This document shows positions 39,369 through 48,316 of a DNA stretch of 50,054 nt, one piece after another. The position numbers and the translations under genes were made by a program. Each line of letters begins with the position of its first letter. The first letter of the stretch is position 1. Under the pieces are notes generated by a model, which was given only the letters and a program-made list of their open reading frames with translations, made no database searches and was not told the DNA's origin. Origin of the DNA: Bacillus sp. N13C7 (GTDB taxonomy: Bacteria > Bacillota > Bacilli > Bacillales > Bacillaceae); the NCBI RefSeq assembly GCF_026790065.1, contig NZ_JALAMO010000007.1:1-50054 (forward strand), given 5' to 3'.

Positions 39369-40133
39369 TTATACATATAGGAATTGAGGAAGTGTATCAA
39401 GCGAAAGGTGGTTGCCGACAAAAAATGAACCGAATTCGCCGTAGCGAGCGCTGACTTCGTCAAAACGCATTTCATACACAAGCTTTTTGAATTGAAGCAC
39501 ATCATCACTGAATAATGTCACGCCCCACTCGTAATCGTCAAAGCCGACGGAGCCGGTGATGATCTGTTTGACTTTGCCTGCATAGCTGCGGCCGATTAAG
39601 CCATGGCTTCTCATCAAGTTTCTGCGTTCCTCCATTGAAAGCATGTACCAGTTGTCGTTGCCGGATCTTCTTTTATCCATTGGATAGAAGCATACATATT
39701 TGGATTCCGGCAGTTCAGGGTAAAGGCGTGCACGCACATGCGGATTTTCGTAAGGGTCGCCGTCGCCGCTTGCCAAGTAGTTGCTCAGCTCTACCACTGA
39801 TACGTAGGAGTAGGCCGGAATGGTGAACTCAGCGATTCTTGATTTGTTGAATTCAAGCTCAATTTGATTTAATTCTTCCATTGTAGGGCGAAGAATCATC
39901 AGCATAAAATCAGCTTTTTGGCCGACGATGCTGTAAAGAGCCTGCGATCCTTTTCCTTCTTTTTGAACTGCGCCCCATTTTTCAAGCAGCCCGGTGAATT
40001 CATGTATGATCGATTGGCGCTCATCGCTGGACAGCAGCTTCCAGGAAGTCCAATCCATTGTGCGGAAATCATGAAGCGCATACCAGCCGTCAAGCGTTTT
40101 TGCCGCTTCGTTTGTCATTTGCTGTTCACTCAT
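39369..40133 (-). CDS. hemQ: HemQ, coproheme decarboxylase
   Basis: A 254-aa chlorite-dismutase-fold enzyme that turns coproheme III into heme b in the Gram-positive pathway. Tyr150 (FYPMDKRR) and His177 ([13 protein letters not shown]) fall where the catalytic Tyr and the heme-ligand His lie in Firmicute HemQ. The ATG at 40133 follows AGGAG. It is divergent from pta and ends at its own strong terminator. Often annotated ywfI. Confidence 0.96.
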   Translation of the reverse strand: MSEQQMTNEAAKTLDGWYALHDFRTMDWTSWKLLSSDERQSIIHEFTGLLEKWGAVQKEGKGSQALYSIVGQKADFMLMILRPTMEELNQIELEFNKSRIAEFTIPAYSYVSVVELSNYLASGDGDPYENPHVRARLYPELPESKYVCFYPMDKRRSGNDNWYMLSMEERRNLMRSHGLIGRSYAGKVKQIITGSVGFDDYEWGVTLFSDDVLQFKKLVYEMRFDEVSARYGEFGSFFVGNHLSLDTLPQFLYV

Positions 40134-40303
40134 TTATCTTCACTCCTATTATCTTTTCATGATTGCCTTCACTATACCATAGTTTATCCGATTCTACTGT
40201 GGAGAAACCTTGAACATCCCTTCCGTATAACTCCATAAAAATAGAGGAACCTATAAGGGAAGATTGAGTCACTTAAATTAGTTAGAAAAATAAGATTTTT
40301 TCA

Positions 40304-40317
40304 TGAAAGCGCTATAA
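40304..40317 (+). promoter_or_regulatory. cre (CcpA site) upstream of pta
   Basis: TGAAAGCGCTATAA matches 13 of 14 positions of the consensus and lies about 20-50 bp upstream of the promoter. This upstream position fits CcpA activation of pta, as known for overflow metabolism. Confidence 0.8.
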
Positions 40318-40331
40318 TGAAAGTTGGCTGT

Positions 40332-40359
40332 TTGAATTTGATTGGAAGAAGAGTATGCT
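40332..40359 (+). promoter_or_regulatory. Candidate pta promoter
   Basis: -35 TTGAAT (40332-40337), 16-bp spacer, -10 TATGCT (40354-40359). Confidence 0.6.
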
Positions 40360-40402
40360 AGTAAAAGAAAGCGTTTTTGTAACTTTTTGAGGAGGTTTTA
40401 TT

Positions 40403-41374
40403 GTGGCAGATTTATTTTCAACAGTGCAAGAAAAAGTAGCTGGAAAAGACGTTAACATTGTATTTCCTGAAGGCTTAGACGAGCGTATTTTAGAAGCGGT
40501 CAGCAAGCTTGCAGGAAACAAAGTGCTGAATCCGATTGTGATCGGCAATGAAAATGAGATCCAAGCAAAAGCAAAAGAATTGAACCTTACGCTGGATGGC
40601 GTTAAGGTTTATGATCCTCATACATATGAAGGCATGGAAGACCTTGTACAAGCATTCGTAGAACGCCGTAAAGGCAAAGCGACTGAGGAACAGGCCCGTA
40701 AAGCTTTATTAGACGAGAACTACTTCGGTACAATGCTGGTGTACAAAGGCCTTGCAGACGGACTTGTAAGCGGAGCGGCTCACTCAACAGCCGACACTGT
40801 CCGCCCGGCTCTTCAAATCATCAAAACAAAAGAAGGCGTGAAAAAGACTTCCGGCGTGTTCATCATGGCTCGCGGAGAAGAGCAATACGTATTCGCGGAT
40901 TGCGCGATCAACATTGCGCCTGACAGCCAAGATCTTGCCGAGATTGCGATCGAAAGTGCCAATACGGCAAAAATGTTCGACATTGAGCCTCGCGTGGCAA
41001 TGCTCAGCTTCTCTACAAAAGGCTCAGCAAAATCTGATGAAACAGAAAAAGTAGCGGATGCTGTGAAAATCGCGAAAGAAAAAGCGCCTGAACTCACACT
41101 TGACGGCGAGTTCCAATTCGATGCTGCATTTGTTCCAGCTGTAGCTGAGAAAAAAGCGCCGGATTCCGAGATCAAAGGGGACGCTAACGTATTCGTATTC
41201 CCAAGCCTTGAAGCAGGAAACATCGGCTATAAAATCGCTCAGCGTTTGGGCAACTTTGAAGCGGTAGGACCAATCCTGCAAGGTTTAAATATGCCTGTAA
41301 ACGACCTTTCAAGAGGATGTAACGCTGAAGATGTTTACAATCTCGCATTAATTACAGCGGCGCAAGCACTGTAA
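40403..41374 (+). CDS. pta: Pta, phosphate acetyltransferase
   Basis: A 323-aa short-type (class I) Pta that converts acetyl-CoA and phosphate to acetyl phosphate in acetate overflow. Motifs: FPEGLDERIL near 21-30, LVSGAAHSTADTVRPALQII near 119-138, and SFSTKGSAKS near 197. The GTG start follows GAGGAGGT. It is a single-gene unit with a cre upstream and a terminator downstream. The gene uses codons typical of highly expressed proteins. Confidence 0.98.
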   Translation: MADLFSTVQEKVAGKDVNIVFPEGLDERILEAVSKLAGNKVLNPIVIGNENEIQAKAKELNLTLDGVKVYDPHTYEGMEDLVQAFVERRKGKATEEQARKALLDENYFGTMLVYKGLADGLVSGAAHSTADTVRPALQIIKTKEGVKKTSGVFIMARGEEQYVFADCAINIAPDSQDLAEIAIESANTAKMFDIEPRVAMLSFSTKGSAKSDETEKVADAVKIAKEKAPELTLDGEFQFDAAFVPAVAEKKAPDSEIKGDANVFVFPSLEAGNIGYKIAQRLGNFEAVGPILQGLNMPVNDLSRGCNAEDVYNLALITAAQAL

Positions 41375-41390
41375 TAACAATGAAGACGGT

Positions 41391-41422
41391 GGCAGCTCTC
41401 TTTCGGAGGGCTGCCTTTTTTT
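41391..41422 (+). terminator. Terminator of pta
   Basis: GGCAGCTCTC / GGAGGGCTGCC stem (one G-U pair and a bulge) plus nine T. Confidence 0.9.
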
Positions 41423-41438
41423 CGCCGGTATAGCCTGC

Positions 41439-41467
41439 TTTACCAGGATCTATGATATGAGTACAAT
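41439..41467 (+). promoter_or_regulatory. Candidate cysL promoter
   Basis: -35 TTTACC (41439-41444), 17-bp spacer, -10 TACAAT (41462-41467). Confidence 0.55.
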
Positions 41468-41518
41468 AAAGAAAACTGATGATTACCATATATTTTATGA
41501 ATGACAGGGGTGGGGTTT

Positions 41519-42418
41519 TTGTATTATGACGTGCTGAAAACGTTTATAGCGGTAGTAGAAGAAAAAAACTTCACAAAAGCGGCGGAAAAGCTGATGATCT
41601 CCCAGCCCAGCGTCAGTCTGCATATCAAAAATCTTGAGAAAGAATTTCAAACGGCTCTCCTGAACCGGTCACCAAAACACTTTACGACAACGCCGACAGG
41701 GGACATTTTATATCAGAGAGCAAAGCAAATGGTATTTCTTTACGAGCAAGCCAAGGCAGAAATCTACGCACATCATCACTATGTCAAAGGCAAATTGAAA
41801 ATAGCTGCCAGCTTTACAATTGGAGAGTATATTCTTCCGCCACTTTTGGCCCAGCTGCAAAAGCTGTATCCAGAGCTGAATCTCGATGTCATGATCGGTA
41901 ATACAGAGGAGGTCAGCGAGCGTGTGCGGATGCTTCAGGCTGATATCGGGCTGATTGAAGGACATACAAACGAGAATGAACTGGAAATTGAACCGTTCAT
42001 GGAGGATGAAATGTGCATTGCCGCGCCAAATCAGCATCCGCTGTCTGGACGGAGCGATATTTCGATCAGTGAATTGCAAAACGAAGCATGGGTGTCTAGG
42101 GAAAAAGGCTCCGGGACGAGGGAATATCTTGATCATGTGCTCAGCTCGAACGGACTGAGGCCGAAATCAATGTTCACCATCAGCAGCAATCAAGGTGTAA
42201 AAGAAGCGGTGATCAATGGCATGGGGCTGTCGGTTCTATCCAGAAGCGTGCTGCATAAGGATTTGCTCCATCGTGAAATTTCAGTTCTCCATATAAAAGA
42301 TTTCTCGTTAAAGCGCAAGCTGTCTTACATCCATTCTCCTCTCATGGAGAATACAAAAAATAAAGAAATTTTCATTACGATGCTGAAAAGCAATTATCAA
42401 TCACAGCGGCTGAAATGA
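41519..42418 (+). CDS. cysL: CysL, LysR-family regulator of sulfite reductase genes
   Basis: A 299-aa LysR-type activator. The winged HTH is at 1-60 (TKAAEKLMISQPSVSLHIKN) and the effector domain at about 88-295. In 168 CysL (YwfK) activates cysJI for sulfite reduction and represses itself. The start is probably TTG 41519, directly behind AGGGGTGGGG, which gives the remembered length; an ATG six codons earlier sits upstream of that ribosome site. No sulfur gene is nearby, so the target is in trans. Confidence 0.92.
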   Translation: MYYDVLKTFIAVVEEKNFTKAAEKLMISQPSVSLHIKNLEKEFQTALLNRSPKHFTTTPTGDILYQRAKQMVFLYEQAKAEIYAHHHYVKGKLKIAASFTIGEYILPPLLAQLQKLYPELNLDVMIGNTEEVSERVRMLQADIGLIEGHTNENELEIEPFMEDEMCIAAPNQHPLSGRSDISISELQNEAWVSREKGSGTREYLDHVLSSNGLRPKSMFTISSNQGVKEAVINGMGLSVLSRSVLHKDLLHREISVLHIKDFSLKRKLSYIHSPLMENTKNKEIFITMLKSNYQSQRLK

Positions 42419-42465
42419 TATAATAGTTTTCGTTCATAAGCCTAACATGAAAGGGACTTACATAG

Positions 42466-43311
42466 ATGGCAAACCAACCGATTGATTTACTGAAGCAGCC
42501 GACATGGAGAGTCATTGACCAATCCAGTCTCGGCCCTTTATTTGATGCGAAGCAATCCTTCGCAATGGATGATACGCTGTGCATGTCCGTCGGAAAAGGC
42601 GTGTCGCCGGCGACAGCGCGCTCATGGGTTCACCACGATACAATTGTCCTTGGAATACAGGATACACGCCTCCCGTTTTTGCAGGACGGCATCTCCTTGC
42701 TGGAGAACGAAGGCTACCGTGTAATCGTACGCAATTCCGGCGGTCTAGCTGTCGTTTTGGATGAAGGTGTTTTAAATCTTTCGCTCATATTCGAAGATGA
42801 AAAGAAAGGCATCGATATAGACAAAGGATATGAAGCGATGGTTGAGCTGATGAGACGGATGTTGAAGCCATACAAAGCAAAGATCGAAGCCTATGAAATT
42901 GAAGGGTCTTATTGTCCCGGCAGCTATGACCTCAGCATAAATGGCAAAAAATTCGCAGGCATCTCTCAAAGACGAGTTCGCGGCGGAGTTGCTGTTCAAA
43001 TTTATCTTTGCGCGGATAAAAGCGGCAGTGAAAGGGCCGACTTGATCAGACGGTTCTACCAAGCGGCGCTGAAGGACAAACGAAACGATAAAAAAGGCGT
43101 GTATCCGGAAATACGTCCGGAAACGATGGCGTCCTTAAGCGAGCTTCTGCAGACAGACATCTCCGTACAAGACTTAATGTTCGCTCTATTGACGGAATTA
43201 AAAGCGTTGAGCACCCATCTTTACTCAGCCGGACTGTCCATTGATGAGGAAATGGAATTTGAGAAAAACCTCGTCCGGATGGCTGAGCGGAATGCAAAGG
43301 TATTTGGGTGA
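42466..43311 (+). CDS. lipL: LipL, octanoyl-[GcvH]:protein N-octanoyltransferase
   Basis: A 281-aa BPL/LplA-fold amidotransferase that moves octanoyl or lipoyl groups from GcvH to E2 subunits in lipoate assembly. Catalytic Cys150 is in [11 protein letters not shown]; the [12 protein letters not shown] strand is conserved. The ATG follows AAAGGG. Formerly YwfL. A TATAAT 41 bp upstream could be its -10. It ends at a GC-rich terminator. Confidence 0.95.
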   Translation: MANQPIDLLKQPTWRVIDQSSLGPLFDAKQSFAMDDTLCMSVGKGVSPATARSWVHHDTIVLGIQDTRLPFLQDGISLLENEGYRVIVRNSGGLAVVLDEGVLNLSLIFEDEKKGIDIDKGYEAMVELMRRMLKPYKAKIEAYEIEGSYCPGSYDLSINGKKFAGISQRRVRGGVAVQIYLCADKSGSERADLIRRFYQAALKDKRNDKKGVYPEIRPETMASLSELLQTDISVQDLMFALLTELKALSTHLYSAGLSIDEEMEFEKNLVRMAERNAKVFG

Positions 43312-43320
43312 ACGTTCTTC

Positions 43321-43359
43321 GCATGCCAGCCGTTTCCGGCCGGCATGCATTTTTATTTT
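43321..43359 (+). terminator. Terminator of lipL
   Basis: GCATGCCAGCC/GGCCGGCATGC stem followed by a T-rich tract. Confidence 0.85.
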
Positions 43360-43480
43360 AATCGGCATTTTATCCCCAACAATCTTATTTTCAGATAAAT
43401 CCTTCTTGCATGCAGATAACCCTGACAAAAAGAAAAACGATAAAATGAAGTCAGCATCCATATACAAAGGAGAGAGGCAG

Positions 43481-44371
43481 ATGAAGGGGAATTTTTACAG
43501 CCTGTTTGTGCTGCTCGCGGCTTTTTTCTGGGGGACAACGGGAACCGTTCAGGCATTGGCTCCAGAAAGCGCTACACCGCTGGCATTTGGAGCGTTCAGG
43601 TTATTAATAGGGGGAAGTGCCATGCTGCTTGCGGTTTGGATCAGCCGGGAGCTTCACGTGAAAAATTGGTCATGGCCGCTCGTATTATCCGCTGCAGTTT
43701 GTATGGCGTGTTACCAGCCCCTGTTTTTCACAGCTGTTAAAGAAACCGGAATCGCAGTGGGAACGGTGATTGCCATCGGCAGCGCGCCTGTTATTGCCGG
43801 GAGCCTGGAGTGGGCGGTATTGAAAAAACGTCCGCGAAACTCCTGGTGGATCGCGACTGTGCTGGCTTTGGCGGGCTGCTGGATTCTGTTTTCCGACGGG
43901 TCCAATGTTCGGATTGATGCGGGTGGTGTTCTTATGGCACTTGGAGCGGGTGCTTCTTTTGCGGGCTATACGCTAATCAGTAAATGGATGATGAAAACTC
44001 AGCCTCCGCGAGCTACATCTGCCGTTGTTTTTATGATTAGCGCCATCTTGCTGACGCCGCTATTATGGCAGTCAGATATCTCGTGGATATTGACCCCCAG
44101 AGGAATGGGAACGAGCCTTTACATCGGGTTAATTGCAACATGTGCCGCTTACTTTTTGTTTGTGAAAGGGCTTACCGGTGTTCCGGCCTCAGCGGCGGTC
44201 ACGCTGTCTTTGGCTGAGCCGCTGACGGCCTCATTGCTGGGTGTGTTTTTCATAGGAGAAATGCTTTCACTTTCCTCATGGCTTGGCATTGCGCTGATGA
44301 TGCTGGGGCTGCTGGTCATTTCCGCTGCGCCTCGGAAACAAAAAACGGCCGAGGCGGCTCACATGTCTTAA
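43481..44371 (+). CDS. ywfM: YwfM, EamA/DMT-family transporter
   Basis: A 296-aa membrane protein with ten helices in two EamA repeats (about 5-140 and 150-290). The opening FVLLAAFFWGTTGTVQAL is typical of the drug/metabolite transporter superfamily. The substrate is unknown; amino-acid or metabolite export is common in the family. The ATG at 43481 has AAAGGAGAG upstream. The open frame continues 80 codons back through the lipL terminator and is rejected. Confidence 0.92.
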   Translation: MKGNFYSLFVLLAAFFWGTTGTVQALAPESATPLAFGAFRLLIGGSAMLLAVWISRELHVKNWSWPLVLSAAVCMACYQPLFFTAVKETGIAVGTVIAIGSAPVIAGSLEWAVLKKRPRNSWWIATVLALAGCWILFSDGSNVRIDAGGVLMALGAGASFAGYTLISKWMMKTQPPRATSAVVFMISAILLTPLLWQSDISWILTPRGMGTSLYIGLIATCAAYFLFVKGLTGVPASAAVTLSLAEPLTASLLGVFFIGEMLSLSSWLGIALMMLGLLVISAAPRKQKTAEAAHMS

Positions 44372-44430
44372 TAGATTCGCATAAGTTTGGCCTCATTTTA
44401 CAAGAATAGCGGAGCCAGCTGCAAAATAAT

Positions 44431-44464
44431 AAAATCCTCTTTTCTCAATGGAAAAGGGGATTTT
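44431..44464 (+). terminator. Terminator after ywfM
   Basis: AAAATCCTCTTTTC/GAAAAGGGGATTTT, a 14-bp stem with one G-U pair. Confidence 0.8.
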
Positions 44465-44474
44465 GCACATGGAG

Positions 44475-44509
44475 AAAATCCCAAAATCAGCTGCTGTTTT
44501 GGGATTTTT
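44475..44509. terminator. Bidirectional terminator ywfM / rsfA
   Basis: AAAATCCCAAAA/TTTTGGGATTTT, a 12-bp stem; directly after the rsfA stop on the minus strand. Confidence 0.88.
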
Positions 44510-44514
44510 CTAAC

Positions 44515-45294
44515 TTATTCTGCCATTTTTTCTAAATTGCCGTTCCGGTCCATTTTGAAGGACGGAGAGGCATGTTCATCTTCTTCAAATAAAACTAGCT
44601 TTCTGGCTCTATTCATAATTTTCACCAAGGTTTCATAATCTTCTTGGATTGTTTTTTGGTCTTTTTCAAGCTTTTGAACTTCAGCCTCAAGCTGTTCCGT
44701 TTTGCTTTGCAATTCCTGATTTTCTTTCTTTAAACGTTCATTTTCCATTTTTAATGCTGATGATTGCTCGTGATTGCCTTCGTAATTCTGCAGGAAGCGG
44801 ATCACATCATTCATCGTCATCTCAGGTGCCGCTGCAGGCGTTTGAGGAGACAATAAGTGTGATAGACTAGCTAACTCTTCCTTAAAGCTTTCATCCACAA
44901 AAGGCATATGTTCGCCTGACATTAAAGGCTGCTGCTCCTTTTCGACAGCTGGCGCATCCGTTTTGGCCGGTTCCTCCGCGGCGGTTTCTTGTATGATTTC
45001 AGGATCAACCGCAGGAGGCTGATATAATAGTCTTTTTTTTGCAGGCTGCCCGTTTCCGAGCGCTCTCATCCGCTGTTTTCGCTGTTTTTTCGCAAGCTGA
45101 AGCGCTTTTTCATATTGATGGCGGACGACTGCATTCCATCTGAATCCGCAGGCTGCAGATGTCCGGTTTAATTTATCGCCGACTTCTTCAAAGGCGTTCA
45201 GCTGAGTGCTGCCCTCCCTCACATGCCGAAGCACTGTTTCGGCTAAAAGCAGATCATTTTCCTCTGACCAAGCGTCTTGTCGCTGTTTTGTCAT
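44515..45294 (-). CDS. rsfA: RsfA, prespore-specific transcriptional regulator
   Basis: A 259-aa regulator. A Myb/SANT-like DNA-binding domain is at about 5-62 ([19 protein letters not shown], then [13 protein letters not shown]). An acidic Pro/Ala-rich linker follows, with a long coiled coil at about 165-225 ([20 protein letters not shown]). In 168 RsfA is made in the forespore under sigma-F and sigma-G and adjusts the sigma-F regulon. The ATG at 45294 follows GGGAG. A sigma-F-like promoter lies upstream. Confidence 0.94.
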   Translation of the reverse strand: MTKQRQDAWSEENDLLLAETVLRHVREGSTQLNAFEEVGDKLNRTSAACGFRWNAVVRHQYEKALQLAKKQRKQRMRALGNGQPAKKRLLYQPPAVDPEIIQETAAEEPAKTDAPAVEKEQQPLMSGEHMPFVDESFKEELASLSHLLSPQTPAAAPEMTMNDVIRFLQNYEGNHEQSSALKMENERLKKENQELQSKTEQLEAEVQKLEKDQKTIQEDYETLVKIMNRARKLVLFEEDEHASPSFKMDRNGNLEKMAE

Positions 45295-45328
45295 TTATCT
45301 CAACTCCCATTTTTCTTTTCATGGTATT

Positions 45329-45357
45329 AGAATGTCCAGTTTGGAAAATATTTATAC
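45329..45357 (-). promoter_or_regulatory. Predicted sigma-F promoter of rsfA
   Basis: On the minus strand: GTATA (45353-45357), 15-bp spacer, GGACATTCT (45329-45337). Consensus is GYATA-N15-GGNRANAYW; two mismatches in the -10. Confidence 0.65.
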
Positions 45358-45507
45358 AAGTTGGCTGAAAGAATAGGAGATACGAAGGGTGGAGCGGCTT
45401 GCAGGAACAGTCGAATCCTTGTAAAATGAAGAGTGATGTGATTTTTTTGAAAAGCAATTTTAGGTTATTCACATAGATGAACATAGAAATGAAGGGAAGC
45501 GTACGTC

Positions 45508-45732
45508 ATGGCTAATGAATTTCGAGTGTGTGATGATTGCCAAGCCACTAATATCAAAACTTTGCTGCCGCGTTTAAAAGAAGTGGACCCTGATGCAAAG
45601 GTTGAGATTGGATGCCAATCTTATTGCGGGCCCGGACGGAAAAAATCATTTGCATTTGTGAACAATCGCCCGCTGTCAGCTCCGACAGAGGATGAGCTGA
45701 TTGAAAAAGTAAAAAAGAAAATTAAAAAGTAA
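45508..45732 (+). CDS. ywzC: DUF1450-family small Cys-containing protein
   Basis: A 74-aa protein. Four Cys (FRVCDDCQ and [10 protein letters not shown]) suggest a metal or redox site, as in the YuzB/DUF1450 group, and the C terminus is very Lys-rich. Function unknown. The ATG follows GAAGGGAAG. It is divergent from rsfA and ends at a small hairpin with a T run. The name is from memory. Confidence 0.85.
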   Translation: MANEFRVCDDCQATNIKTLLPRLKEVDPDAKVEIGCQSYCGPGRKKSFAFVNNRPLSAPTEDELIEKVKKKIKK

Positions 45733-45748
45733 AAACATATTTTTACAT

Positions 45749-45776
45749 AGCCTCGGCCCTCAGGTCAGGCTTTTTT
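45749..45776 (+). terminator. Terminator after ywzC
   Basis: AGCCT-GGCC / GGTC-AGGCT stem with one bulge and a T run. Confidence 0.65.
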
Positions 45777-45893
45777 GCTTCACATCATGTGTTTTTCTTA
45801 AAGGTGGAACAAATCGCCGGGCAAATTCAAGGATGTTTTCAAAGAATAGAGTCGATATAATAGAAACACGGCTAAAAAAAAGAGGGAATGACG

Positions 45894-47195
45894 ATGGCGT
45901 ATCCAAATGGAAAATTATCAGAAGAAAAAGTGTTTAAAGATCCGGTGCACCGCTATGTTCATGTACGGGACAAGCTGATATGGGATTTGATCGGAACCCG
46001 TGAATTTCAGCGTCTTCGCAGAATTAAGCAGCTCGGCACGACGTATTTGACGTTCCATGGCGCTGAGCACAGCCGGTTTAACCATTCTCTTGGTGTCTAT
46101 GAAATTGTGAGGAGAATGGTTGATGACGTCTTTAAAGGCCGCTCTGAATGGGATGACAGTGAGCGCGAACTCTGTCTGGCCGCGGCGCTGCTTCATGACC
46201 TCGGGCACGGGCCGTTCTCGCATTCATTTGAAAAAGTCTTTCACCTTGATCACGAAGATTTTACAAGAGCAATCATATTGGGGGACACAGAGGTCAACCA
46301 GGTGCTCAGAAAGGTGAGTCCGGGTTTCCCGCAGGATGTTGCTGAAGTCATTGCCAAAACATATAAAAACAAGCAAGTGGTCAGCCTGATTTCGAGTCAG
46401 ATAGACGCAGACCGCATGGATTACCTGCAGCGCGACGCTTATTATACGGGCGTCAGCTACGGCCATTTTGATATGGAGCGGATTCTTCGGGTGATGCGCC
46501 CGCGCGAGGATCAGATCGTCATTAAAGAAAGCGGGATGCACGCTGTCGAAGACTATATTATGAGCCGCTACCAAATGTACTGGCAGGTGTATTTCCATCC
46601 TGTGACAAGAAGCGCAGAGGTTATTTTAACGAAGATTCTTCACAGGGCTAAGCAGCTGCACGATGAAGGCTATGTTTTCACTCACGCTCCGGTTCATTTT
46701 TATTCTATCTTTGAAGGGAAATTGACACTGGAGGATTATGTAAAGCTGGATGAATCTATTATTTTGTATTACTTCCAGGCCTGGGAGGATGAAGAAGATC
46801 CGATTTTATCCGATTTGTGCCGCAGATTCATTAACCGCCAGCTGTTCCAATACGTTGAATTCAATCCTAACGAAGAAATGTCGGCATATTTTGAGCTGAC
46901 TTCATTGTTCAAAGAGGCGGGAATTGATCCGAGCTATTATTTGGTCGTCGATTCTTCTTCAGATCTGCCATACGATTTTTACCGTCCGGGAGAGGAAGAG
47001 GAGCGTCTGCCGATCCATCTCTTGACGCAAAACGGCCACATTAAAGAGCTGTCCAGACAGTCAGCTATTGTGGAATCCATCTCCGGGAAACGGCGGACGG
47101 ATCACAAGCTGTACTACCCGAAGGATCTGATTTGTGACGGGTCTGAACATCCGGAAGCGAAAATGAAAATCCGGCAGCTGCTGGGACTGACATAG
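45894..47195 (+). CDS. ywfO: YwfO, HD-domain (deoxy)nucleotide phosphohydrolase
   Basis: A 433-aa HD-superfamily hydrolase of the dNTPase/SAMHD1-like group. H...HD...D metal residues are visible: HGAEHSRFNHSLG near 57, the LLHDLGHGPFSHSFE HD motif near 102-116, and SSQIDADRMDYLQRDAY near 166. Related enterococcal enzymes hydrolyse dNTPs. The ATG at 45894 has GAGGG 7 bp upstream; the in-frame ATG at 45888 is too close to it. It probably forms an operon with ywgA (35 bp gap). Confidence 0.92.
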   Translation: MAYPNGKLSEEKVFKDPVHRYVHVRDKLIWDLIGTREFQRLRRIKQLGTTYLTFHGAEHSRFNHSLGVYEIVRRMVDDVFKGRSEWDDSERELCLAAALLHDLGHGPFSHSFEKVFHLDHEDFTRAIILGDTEVNQVLRKVSPGFPQDVAEVIAKTYKNKQVVSLISSQIDADRMDYLQRDAYYTGVSYGHFDMERILRVMRPREDQIVIKESGMHAVEDYIMSRYQMYWQVYFHPVTRSAEVILTKILHRAKQLHDEGYVFTHAPVHFYSIFEGKLTLEDYVKLDESIILYYFQAWEDEEDPILSDLCRRFINRQLFQYVEFNPNEEMSAYFELTSLFKEAGIDPSYYLVVDSSSDLPYDFYRPGEEEERLPIHLLTQNGHIKELSRQSAIVESISGKRRTDHKLYYPKDLICDGSEHPEAKMKIRQLLGLT

Positions 47196-47230
47196 AAATT
47201 GGAAAGAAGGAAAAAGGAGATGTCGGGAAT

Positions 47231-47731
47231 TTGTTGAAAGAACATGCAAAACTGATGAAGGTGTTCTCGGATTCTGGAGAAATCATCGGGCGAAAGAAGC
47301 TGCAGAAAATGATTTATATCGCAAAGAAAATGCAGTTTCCTTTCTATGAGAAATATGATTTTCACTTTTACGGACCGTATTCAGAGGAACTGACGCTCCA
47401 AATTGAAGAGCTGTGCAACCTTGGATTTCTGCATGAGGTGAAGGAAAAAAAAGGCGGCTACTTTCAATACCGTTATTCGCTGACTGAGACAGGCTCTGCG
47501 TTTTTAGACCATGCTGATCTGGATATGCCGGATATCAAAGATTATATCGACAGTGTAAACAGCCGTTCATCACGGTTTTTAGAACTGGTCTCCACGATCC
47601 TTTACTTTGACGGGCTTGAGGCCGAAGAGAAGAAAGAAAAAGTCTTTACAATCAAAAGCAAGCAAAAATATACAAATGAAGAATATGACGAAGCGCTTCA
47701 ATACATAGAAGAACTGAAGCAGATTTGTTAA
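47231..47731 (+). CDS. ywgA: Conserved protein YwgA
   Basis: A 166-aa protein of uncertain function. The N-terminal part (RKKLQKMIYIAKKM, then YDFHFYGPYSEEL) resembles the KLQKLLY start of SocA/Panacea-type domains, which are seen in antitoxins and protease adaptors; this is only pattern similarity. The TTG start at 47231 follows AAGGAGATG. It is probably cotranscribed with ywfO and followed by a terminator. Confidence 0.86.
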   Translation: MLKEHAKLMKVFSDSGEIIGRKKLQKMIYIAKKMQFPFYEKYDFHFYGPYSEELTLQIEELCNLGFLHEVKEKKGGYFQYRYSLTETGSAFLDHADLDMPDIKDYIDSVNSRSSRFLELVSTILYFDGLEAEEKKEKVFTIKSKQKYTNEEYDEALQYIEELKQIC

Positions 47732-47737
47732 CCATAC

Positions 47738-47775
47738 GAAGCAAAAGAAATGATCCGTTTCTTTTGCTTTTTTTA
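47738..47775 (+). terminator. Terminator after ywgA
   Basis: AGCAAAAGAAA/TTTCTTTTGCT, an 11-bp stem with a T run. Confidence 0.9.
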
Positions 47776-47839
47776 TTGACAAAAGCTGCTAATGGATCTA
47801 TTGTGGATAATAGTTATCTATAATGAAACAGGAGTGAAT

Positions 47840-48316
47840 ATGATGAAAATGAAATCAGGGATGGAGCAGGCGGTTTCCGTGCTGCTGTTACTGTCACGGC
47901 TGCCCGTACAGGCTTCTTTAACGTCAGAGGCCATCAGCCAGCGTTTGCGCGTGTCTCCGTCTTATTTGAAGAAGCTGATGAGGACTTTGGTTCAAGCCGG
48001 CCTGGCAGAATCCATCCCGGGGACGAAGGGCGGTTTTACCCTTGCGAAGCCTTTGACGGACATGACGCTCTATGATGTTTATCAAGCGGTCGAGGGCAGA
48101 GGTACGATGTATCAGGGGAAAGGCCTGCTGCAATCCGTATTCGAGGGTGAAAGTCACTGTGTGCTGGAGACAGTCATGGGGGAAATCGAGGAGAAATGGG
48201 CCAATCTCATGAGAGAAGAATCTTTACAGCATGTCATGGACAGAGTTGGGGAATTGTATGATCTTGAAAAAATAGATGATTGGGTAAACGGGCAATTGAA
48301 GGGGCAATTCCAATGA
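47840..48316 (+). CDS. ywgB: Rrf2-family transcriptional regulator
   Basis: A 158-aa winged-helix Rrf2 protein. The HTH lies around 25-60 (TSEAISQRLRVSPSYLKKLM) and the wing is PGTKGGFTLAKP. There is one Cys (SHCVLETV, near 106), not the three-Cys iron-sulfur cluster of IscR/NsrR, so it is more like YwnA/CymR-type members. ATG 47840 or 47843 follow AGGAG; the longer frame from 47792 has no ribosome site. Its stop overlaps the start of the exporter gene, so it probably regulates that exporter. Confidence 0.88.
   Translation: MMKMKSGMEQAVSVLLLLSRLPVQASLTSEAISQRLRVSPSYLKKLMRTLVQAGLAESIPGTKGGFTLAKPLTDMTLYDVYQAVEGRGTMYQGKGLLQSVFEGESHCVLETVMGEIEEKWANLMREESLQHVMDRVGELYDLEKIDDWVNGQLKGQFQ

Noticed and set aside
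43241..43480. An 80-residue N-terminal extension of ywfM
   Set aside because: It passes through the end of lipL and its terminator; the ATG at 43481 has a strong ribosome site.
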